The position numbers and the translations under genes were made by a program. Below, in pieces: positions 23,200-28,083 of a stretch of 28,083 bases of DNA. The stretch covers positions 1 through 28,083 of the forward strand of contig CAJTRU010000047.1 in the NCBI GenBank assembly GCA_910579085.1. The letters run 5' to 3'. The notes below the pieces were generated by a model. It did not search any database, was not told the DNA's origin, and saw nothing but the letters and a program-made list of their open reading frames with translations. This DNA is from an uncultured Lachnospiraceae bacterium. Its GTDB lineage: Bacteria > Bacillota > Clostridia > Lachnospirales > Lachnospiraceae. Every line of letters begins with the position of its first letter. Within the stretch, counting starts at the first letter, position 1.

Positions 23200-23523
23200 A
23201 TGGCGGAATCTTATGTAGTAAACGGAGCAAAAGTAAGCTGCAGCATGGGGGAAATTGAAGCACCACTGCGTACAACACCAGGACGGAATGTGAAACTGCG
23301 TGGCAAGGACAGGGCAAATACAGCAGATTGTATACCATTGGTAAATGTCGGGCCATTTGGATTGTGTAAAACAACAGGTATGCCATGTGTACCTGCGTGT
23401 ACTTTATGGCTGAATGGTAAAAATGATGTACTTGTTAACGGTATGCCAGCACTTTTGGATAAGTCCACAGCGGTATGCCCTCTTGGGGCAGGTATACTTA
23501 AAATAGAAGACGATGGGCAGTAA
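23200..23523 (+). CDS. PAAR-like spike-tip protein (DUF4280)
   Basis: 107 residues from ATG 23200, preceded by AGAGGTGG; the in-frame GTG at 23191 is part of that site. It carries the DUF4280 pattern: YVVNGAKVSCSMG at the start, ANTADCIPLVNVGPFGLCKT in the centre, CVPACTLWLNGKNDVLVNGM, then PALLDKSTAVCPLGAGILKI and a terminal DDGQ. The Cys pairs (C14, C45, C55, C62, C66, C88) are typical of the family and probably stabilise the small beta-rich cone. DUF4280 proteins are PAAR-like caps of the VgrG spike and are associated with contractile injection systems and T6SS-like effectors. It lies two genes before a VgrG-like spike with only a candidate chaperone between, so the three probably form the tip cassette. 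Confidence 0.85.
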   Translation: MAESYVVNGAKVSCSMGEIEAPLRTTPGRNVKLRGKDRANTADCIPLVNVGPFGLCKTTGMPCVPACTLWLNGKNDVLVNGMPALLDKSTAVCPLGAGILKIEDDGQ

Positions 23524-23612
23524 AATCCTGTTACAGCTATGCAAAGCAACAGTCTTTAATTTGCGCCTGGAGCAGGGTATTTGCAGGTTTATTGCAGGAA
23601 TGGAGGATTATT

Positions 23613-24182
23613 ATGAATAAATACGGAGATGAAAGCTTCATAACTTTTTTACGTGCAGGGCGTGAAGATGCAGACAAGGATATTAAAAAAGGGGAAATCC
23701 TTGCAGCTGGAAAAATTCTTTCTTTCAGGGAGAGGGAAATTATAAAGAACATGTTCTGGATGTGGCTTCCAGAAGAATTCGGACCTTTAAGTAAGGAACT
23801 GGCACGCCTTAAATATCCTAATGAAAGGCGGCCAGATATTATTTATACCAATACAAAAACAACAGTAAATATTACATTTTCACATAAATTTGACAAGCTG
23901 GACGAGGGACAGGAGGAAGAAGTCAGGGATTATATGGCAGGAATAGTAATGAGGCTGCACCCTGAAACTTTAGTTACAGAGAAAGACATAACAGAAGCAG
24001 AAGGACACAAACTGGCATGGTTTGATTTTACAACACCTGCTATTGATACAGATATATATAACCTGATGTTTTTTACATCACTTAGAGGACGGCTTCTTAT
24101 GGGAGGGTTTAATTGCTTTGATTCGGACCAGGAAGACTGGAAAGAACTGTTTATACAGATGCTTGGGACAGCACGTTTCTAA
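23613..24182 (+). CDS. Mog1/DcrB-like candidate spike or effector loading protein
   Basis: 189 residues from ATG 23613, preceded by GGAGG; an in-frame upstream start at 23592 has no such site. After a charged N-terminus it shows a beta-sandwich pattern: MFWMWLPEEFGPLSKELARL, YPNERRPDIIYTNTKTTVNI, TFSHKFDKLDEGQEEEVRDY, MRLHPETLVTEKDITEAEGH, LAWFDFTTPAIDTDIYNLMF and FTSLRGRLLMGGFNCF, ending WKELFIQMLGTARF. The order (amphipathic 'P..F', then strands, then a long helix, then 'G....W/F.F.T...D...YN..F') resembles the Mog1/PsbP fold of DcrB/DUF1795 proteins, which include the EagR effector-loading chaperones of T6SS. Position between PAAR-like tip and VgrG supports a loading role. The fold call is by eye and needs a profile search. 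Confidence 0.5.
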   Translation: MNKYGDESFITFLRAGREDADKDIKKGEILAAGKILSFREREIIKNMFWMWLPEEFGPLSKELARLKYPNERRPDIIYTNTKTTVNITFSHKFDKLDEGQEEEVRDYMAGIVMRLHPETLVTEKDITEAEGHKLAWFDFTTPAIDTDIYNLMFFTSLRGRLLMGGFNCFDSDQEDWKELFIQMLGTARF

Positions 24183-24224
24183 AAGAAAACAAGTGTGGCA
24201 TGGGATTGGAAGGAGTGTATACAT

Positions 24225-26063
24225 ATGGAACTTCAAGAAGTTGGAAGATATGAAATAGAGCCGTTTGACCTTGAACGTATACTGGAACTGCGGCTTACAG
24301 AAAAGGTAAATGAACATGCAAGGTTCAGTTTGCGTGGCGTTTTAAAAGAGGGCTGTAAAGACAGCATGGCAGAGGAAGACTGGGAGGAAAAAACAATTAC
24401 CCTTAAAGAAGAAGGTAAAATATTGTTCTGTGGTGTAGCAACAGACATAGGGATAGTATGTGAAAACGGCATTTATTACTTGGAAGCAGAAGCAGTGTCA
24501 TGGACCATAAAACTTGACTGCCAGGGAAAAAAACGTTCTTTCCAGGAAAAGGGGTTAAGTTATTATGATATTGCAAAAAAACTTGCCAAAGAAGCAGGAG
24601 GAAAAGTGGAATGTTATGCACAGGAAAAGAAAGTTAAAAACCTGCTTTTACAATACAGGGAAACAGACTGGGAATTTTTGAAACGCCTGGCATCACACAG
24701 TAACAGTGTCCTTATAGCTGACCCAAAAGGAAAAAATCCAAAATTTACATTCGGGGCAGAGAAAAAGGAAGAATACAAAGATGAAGTAGATTCTGGTGAA
24801 AATTTTGCTGTAAGGAAAAAGGTATCACGTTACAGGAAAATATCACCAGATGAAGAACTTGGTTATAAAGAAAAAGATGCTGTGGAATATACATTACAGA
24901 CTGACCATGCAGCTTTTGAAACAGGTGACATGGTAAAAAGAAATGGAAAAGCATTGTATGTAAAAGAAGCTGACATACATCTTAAAGGTTCTGTGTTTAC
25001 ATGCCATTACAGGCTTGTAACAAAAAAGGGGCTTTCTGTAAAAAAAGCTATCCATCCATACATCAGCGGGCTTACCCTGGAAGGGACTGTATTAAAGCCA
25101 GAGGGTGACACTGTAAAAGTCTGCCTGGCAATAGATGGCAGACAGGATGAAGACAAGGCATACCCGTTCCCTTATGCAACAGGATATTCTGCTGAACAAC
25201 ATACAGGCTGGTATGTAATGCCTGAGAAGGGTGACACTGTGCAGATAATATTCCCATCTGAAGATGAAAATAAAGCATATGCAGTCCAGTCAGCCAGGCA
25301 GGAAGATACAGACAAAACATCCGACCCAGGTGTAAAGTACCTGCGTACCCCTGACGGCAAGGAAATAAAGCTTGACAGGGAGGAAATCCTTATCACAGCA
25401 AAAGACGGCGTGACATATGTAAAAATCAATGAAACCAGTGGTGTAGATATTATTACAGACAAGGCAGTACAGGTAACAAGCGGTGGCAATATAACCGTAA
25501 GCAGCGGTGGTGCAGTTTCAATGTCAAGTACTGGTAATTTCAGCATCAATGCAGGAGGCAGCCTGTCCGTAACAGCAGCAGACTCTGTTACAATGACATG
25601 CCATGAAAACAGTGTAAAACTTGAAACACCAGCAACAGGCATTGAAATGTCCGCCTCAAAACCAGTAAAAATAACAGGTGGTGACACAGTAGACATAACA
25701 AGCAAAGGGAAATTTACAGCAAAATCAAGCAATGAAATGCAGATAACAGCAGACCAGAAACTTGGGACAGAGTCAAAACAGACACTTGAAATCAAGTGTA
25801 AAGACAATGCAGTAAAACTTGAGAGTGGCGGCAAGGGTGTGGACATATCCTCTGGCAAGGCAGTTTCAATAGATGGTAAAAATACAATGGATATAAAAAG
25901 TACACAGTCAATGAACCTGTCATCATCACAAAATGTCAGTGTATCAGCAGGGCAGGGGCTTTCACTGTCAGCTAAAAGCACACTTGAAGAAGAATGTAAA
26001 GGAAGTTCTGTAAAACTGGACGGGGATATTAACCTGAAAGCAAAACTGATAAAAGAGAATTAA
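24225..26063 (+). CDS. VgrG-like spike protein
   Basis: About 612 residues from ATG 24225; AAGGAG lies nine bases upstream, whereas the in-frame GTG at 24195 has none. Residues 1-270 correspond to the gp27-like part, with RETDWEFLKRLASHSNSVLI as the usual conserved core motif. About 290-365 is the gp5-like OB fold (GDTVKVCLAIDGRQDEDKAY ... GWYVMPEKGDTVQIIFPSED). From about 380 to the end is a triple-stranded beta-helix-type repeat region rich in Thr/Ser/Gly, with a longer repeat of about 65 residues (VKINETSGVDIIT, VKLETPATGIEMS, VKLESGGKGVDIS, VKLDGDINL). It would trimerise as the spike on the tube. No C-terminal enzyme domain follows, so effectors must be attached separately, probably through the PAAR-like protein or the downstream toxin. 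The Cys-Lys/His at the start of the repeats is a curious regular feature. Confidence 0.88.
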   Translation: MELQEVGRYEIEPFDLERILELRLTEKVNEHARFSLRGVLKEGCKDSMAEEDWEEKTITLKEEGKILFCGVATDIGIVCENGIYYLEAEAVSWTIKLDCQGKKRSFQEKGLSYYDIAKKLAKEAGGKVECYAQEKKVKNLLLQYRETDWEFLKRLASHSNSVLIADPKGKNPKFTFGAEKKEEYKDEVDSGENFAVRKKVSRYRKISPDEELGYKEKDAVEYTLQTDHAAFETGDMVKRNGKALYVKEADIHLKGSVFTCHYRLVTKKGLSVKKAIHPYISGLTLEGTVLKPEGDTVKVCLAIDGRQDEDKAYPFPYATGYSAEQHTGWYVMPEKGDTVQIIFPSEDENKAYAVQSARQEDTDKTSDPGVKYLRTPDGKEIKLDREEILITAKDGVTYVKINETSGVDIITDKAVQVTSGGNITVSSGGAVSMSSTGNFSINAGGSLSVTAADSVTMTCHENSVKLETPATGIEMSASKPVKITGGDTVDITSKGKFTAKSSNEMQITADQKLGTESKQTLEIKCKDNAVKLESGGKGVDISSGKAVSIDGKNTMDIKSTQSMNLSSSQNVSVSAGQGLSLSAKSTLEEECKGSSVKLDGDINLKAKLIKEN

Positions 26064-26245
26064 CATAAAAGAGCTAATAAGGAGGACTGGACAAAAGAGA
26101 TTTAAAGAGTTAATGGTAATAAATGGTATGCATGATGCTGTGCTGTTTTCTGGTATCCTGGCAGGCGGAATAAAGCTGTAACAGAAAGAGTTGCCATAAT
26201 ACAGTATACAGACAGGTGGCAGGTACATATAAGGAGAGGATAAGA
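26064..26245 (+). other. Spacer between spike and toxin genes
   Basis: About 180 bases without a convincing gene. A 22-codon reading (ATG 26113, MVINGMHDAVLFSGILAGGI-KL) is present without a clear ribosome binding site. The last bases carry AAGGAGAGG, the site for the toxin start. No terminator hairpin is obvious, so the toxin may be transcribed with the spike. Confidence 0.4.
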
Positions 26246-27619
26246 ATGGGGTTTCTAAGTGGTATAACATCATTTGTAAAAGAACATTCAGAAGTCATCC
26301 ACGGTGTATTAGATGTGGCAGGGTTTATACCAGGAGTGGGTGCAGTAGCAGACCTTGCGAATGCTGGGCTTTATGCTGCGGAAGGTGACTACCTTAATGC
26401 TGGGTTAAGCCTGGTATCAGCAATCCCTGGAATTGGCGATACAGTAGCGCTTGCAAAAAAATCAGTAAATGCTGTAAAAGGCGGATTAAAAAGCTTAAAG
26501 GGATTAAAGAATATAAATGCCCTGAAAAAAGCAAAAGGGATTAAAAAAGCACTTGCAGGGATGCGTGGGAAAGCAAAAACAGGTGCATCAAGGCTGAAAA
26601 AAGGCAAGGTAAAGAAAAAGGGAAAACTAGAACCACCAGATGAAGCAATAGATGCAATAAAAAAAGACCAGAAAGGTTTATGTGTTGGTGATAAATGTTT
26701 TACAGGTGATACACTGGTTTATACAAAGCATGGATATAAACCTATAAAGGAAATACGCAAAGGTGACGAAGTTTATTCCAGAGATGAAAAAACAGGAGAA
26801 ACAAGTCTTAAAGAAGTAATTGAAACATTCCGCACAACAACCCATACAGTTTATCATATATGGGCTGGTGGAAAGGAGGAATTTAAAACAACAGCATACC
26901 ATCCTGTTTATGTAAAGGAGCAGGGATGGGTAACAGCCATTAACCTGTGTGAAGGTGATACCATAGAAACAATGGATGGTTTTGTGCATATAACAAAAGT
27001 CGAAAAAACAAGACATGAAGAGCCTGTGGCAGTGTATAATTTCCATGTGAAAGACTGGGTGTCATACTTTGTTGGAAAAATAAAGTGTTATGTACATAAT
27101 CTTAAAGAGATAAAGCATAATGAATTAGAAATCGATAACACTATATTAGAAGTAACGGACGAAGACATTACAAAAGGATATAAAAAAATTGAAGATTTTA
27201 GAAAAAAAGCAGGATTAAAAGCATATTCTGAAGGTTCTGGTGATACGGTAGCATATACTATTATAAATGGAAAAACTTACTTTGGAGTAAATTCAACCAT
27301 TACAAAAGAATCAAGAGCAGCATCTATAGAATTAAGACGAAAATGGGTAAAAGAAATAAATTGGATTCCTCCGAAAAAGAAGATACCTAAACATTTGGGA
27401 TATGCACAATCTCTTACACATGCTGAAGCACATTCATTGATAAGAGCATATGAAAGGCAGGGGACATTACCAAAAAAAGTTACAATGTATGTAGATAGAA
27501 AAACATGTAACATATGCCGTGGTGAATTGCCAGCATTGTTAAAGCGGATAGGGGTTGAAGAGTTAACAATATTTAGTGGTGGTTTAAAAATTCCAGTTAT
27601 TATAAAAGCAATAGAATAG
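26246..27619 (+). CDS. Hint-containing polymorphic toxin with C-terminal deaminase domain
   Basis: About 457 residues from ATG 26246 (AAGGAGAGG upstream; the decayed paralogue starts at the same MGxLS). Residues 1-75 are a hydrophobic pre-toxin region (VLDVAGFIPGVGAVADLANA, SAIPGIGDTVALA) of the kind found in injected effectors. About 76-128 are lysine-rich. Residues 151-285 are a Hint domain: Cys151-FTGDTLVYT, TTAYHPVYV with the block-B-like His, ending CYVHN. The last 170 residues carry the toxin: SLTHAEAH (His392, Glu394) and TCNICRGELPALLKRIGVEE (Cys421, Cys424). This is the H-A-E plus C-x-x-C zinc-deaminase signature, closest in layout to SCP1.201/DddA-like enzymes, which deaminate cytosine in DNA. 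Substrate is not proven by sequence. Hint probably releases the toxin by self-cleavage. An Imm1-type gene follows. Confidence 0.88.
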   Translation: MGFLSGITSFVKEHSEVIHGVLDVAGFIPGVGAVADLANAGLYAAEGDYLNAGLSLVSAIPGIGDTVALAKKSVNAVKGGLKSLKGLKNINALKKAKGIKKALAGMRGKAKTGASRLKKGKVKKKGKLEPPDEAIDAIKKDQKGLCVGDKCFTGDTLVYTKHGYKPIKEIRKGDEVYSRDEKTGETSLKEVIETFRTTTHTVYHIWAGGKEEFKTTAYHPVYVKEQGWVTAINLCEGDTIETMDGFVHITKVEKTRHEEPVAVYNFHVKDWVSYFVGKIKCYVHNLKEIKHNELEIDNTILEVTDEDITKGYKKIEDFRKKAGLKAYSEGSGDTVAYTIINGKTYFGVNSTITKESRAASIELRRKWVKEINWIPPKKKIPKHLGYAQSLTHAEAHSLIRAYERQGTLPKKVTMYVDRKTCNICRGELPALLKRIGVEELTIFSGGLKIPVIIKAIE

Positions 27620-27630
27620 GAGGTAAATGT

Positions 27631-28035
27631 ATGGTAATATATAATGGACCCGTAGGAGAGCCGGTTGAAAATCCAAATGAAGCATTTATAAAGGATATAT
27701 TTTTTAATAAAGAGGATGAATATTGGAAACAGGGAAGTGGGGATTCATGTTTTGAGGTTGAAGGCTGTAATGAATGGTTAATATTTTTTTATGATGAGCC
27801 ATATGGTTTTTTTATAATGAGCCATCCGGATTATTTAGTACCATTTAATAAGAATATTGAGGTAAATACTATAGAACATTTAGTCGGAGGTGAGCCAATG
27901 AAGATTCCAACATGTAGCTATGTCAGCCGTGGGGAAGCATATAAAATAGTTAAACAATTTATTTTAGAAAAAAAAATTCCTGATTTTATTAATTGGGTAG
28001 AATTATATGATATAGAATTTGATTATGATTTTTAG
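27631..28035 (+). CDS. Imm1-type immunity protein
   Basis: 134 residues, acidic and soluble, starting 11 bases after the toxin stop behind AGGAGG. The C-terminal half shows the Imm1 pattern: VGGEPMKIPTCSYVSRGEAY, then a helix KIVKQFILEKKIPDFINWVE, meaning a GGxP-x-x-[IV]P strand, then an A-x-K-x-x-x-x-F helix, then 'x-P-x-x-[IV]-x-W'. The N-terminal half (WKQGSGDSCFEVEG, EWLIFFYDEPYGFFIMSHPD) supplies the paired strands. Imm1 proteins are known immunity partners of polymorphic toxins, including deaminase toxins of the SCP1.201 group, so the family match supports the toxin call and vice versa. It should bind and block the deaminase in the producing cell and in kin. The last bases of the window after 28035 show no further gene. 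Confidence 0.82.
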   Translation: MVIYNGPVGEPVENPNEAFIKDIFFNKEDEYWKQGSGDSCFEVEGCNEWLIFFYDEPYGFFIMSHPDYLVPFNKNIEVNTIEHLVGGEPMKIPTCSYVSRGEAYKIVKQFILEKKIPDFINWVELYDIEFDYDF

Positions 28036-28083
28036 TAATAAGCATGTTTTAATTTTTTGACAATAGTTCATATAATCTTTAAA

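Noticed and set aside
24195..24224. Upstream GTG start for the VgrG-like protein
   Set aside because: The ten extra codons include the AAGGAG site itself; ATG 24225 is the better start.
25172..25981. Minus-strand reading of 269 codons opposite the VgrG beta-helix
   Set aside because: The mirror of a Thr/Ser-rich repeat gives long stop-free antisense frames; no ribosome binding site and composition is the complement of the repeat.
9789..26063. Interpretation as an ordinary prophage tail module
   Set aside because: No capsid, portal, terminase, holin, tape-measure or integrase gene is present, while FHA, PP2C-like, DUF4280 and Hint-toxin genes fit an injection system better.
26113..26181. Possible 22-codon small protein between spike and toxin
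   Set aside because: No convincing ribosome binding site and too short to judge; kept only as a note on the spacer.
1..28083. CRISPR arrays, tRNA or rRNA genes
   Set aside because: No regularly spaced short repeats and no cloverleaf or rRNA-like conserved stretches were found on either strand by eye.

Overview
The window looks like an AT-rich chromosomal segment of an anaerobic Gram-positive bacterium, most likely a clostridial gut commensal of the Lachnospiraceae type. This rests on strong AGGAGG-type ribosome binding sites, heavy use of AGA/AGG and ATA codons, Gram-positive style lipoprotein signals and the domain repertoire. No rRNA, tRNA, CRISPR array or insertion sequence was seen.

Left part (1-9490, all minus strand): an XRE-type regulator, a small protein with a weak resemblance to immunity proteins, a pentapeptide-repeat protein, and three tandem paralogous lipoproteins with a six-bladed-propeller-like (DUF5050-like) repeat. 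The three paralogues record recent rearrangement. One has lost its ATG (now ATA), one has lost most of its second propeller by an out-of-frame deletion, and one has about 370 extra residues wedged between a shared N-terminal leader and the lipoprotein signal.

Middle (9519-9746): two copies of a roughly 71-bp promoter module face away from each other. One reads left into the lipoproteins and the other reads right into the structural operon. A third, decayed copy lies at 597-667, so the minus-strand block sits between direct repeats.

Right part (9789-28035, all plus strand): a contractile-injection/type VI secretion-like operon. The order is a sheath-like protein (765 aa), an Hcp/TssD-like tube protein followed by hairpins, a two-helix membrane protein, a zinc-ribbon/FHA protein, a degenerate PP2C-like protein, a larger PP2C-like/transmembrane/TPR protein, two unrecognised candidate baseplate proteins, a SAP-like plus actin/Hsp70-like ATPase, and another candidate structural protein. 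Then comes a decayed Hint toxin with an orphan immunity gene, a DUF4280 PAAR-like tip, a Mog1/DcrB-like candidate loading chaperone, a VgrG-like spike, and finally a complete Hint toxin with a C-terminal cytidine-deaminase-fold (SCP1.201/DddA-like) domain and its Imm1-type immunity gene.

Working model (inference): the sheath and tube fire a VgrG/PAAR-tipped spike that carries the deaminase toxin. The FHA and PP2C-like proteins and the actin/Hsp70-like ATPase would control assembly or firing. The lipoproteins share a promoter module with the machine and may belong to its cell-envelope side. No ClpV, TssJLM membrane complex, gp25 or recognisable TssK is in the window, so the machine is either incomplete here or is built from unfamiliar parts.
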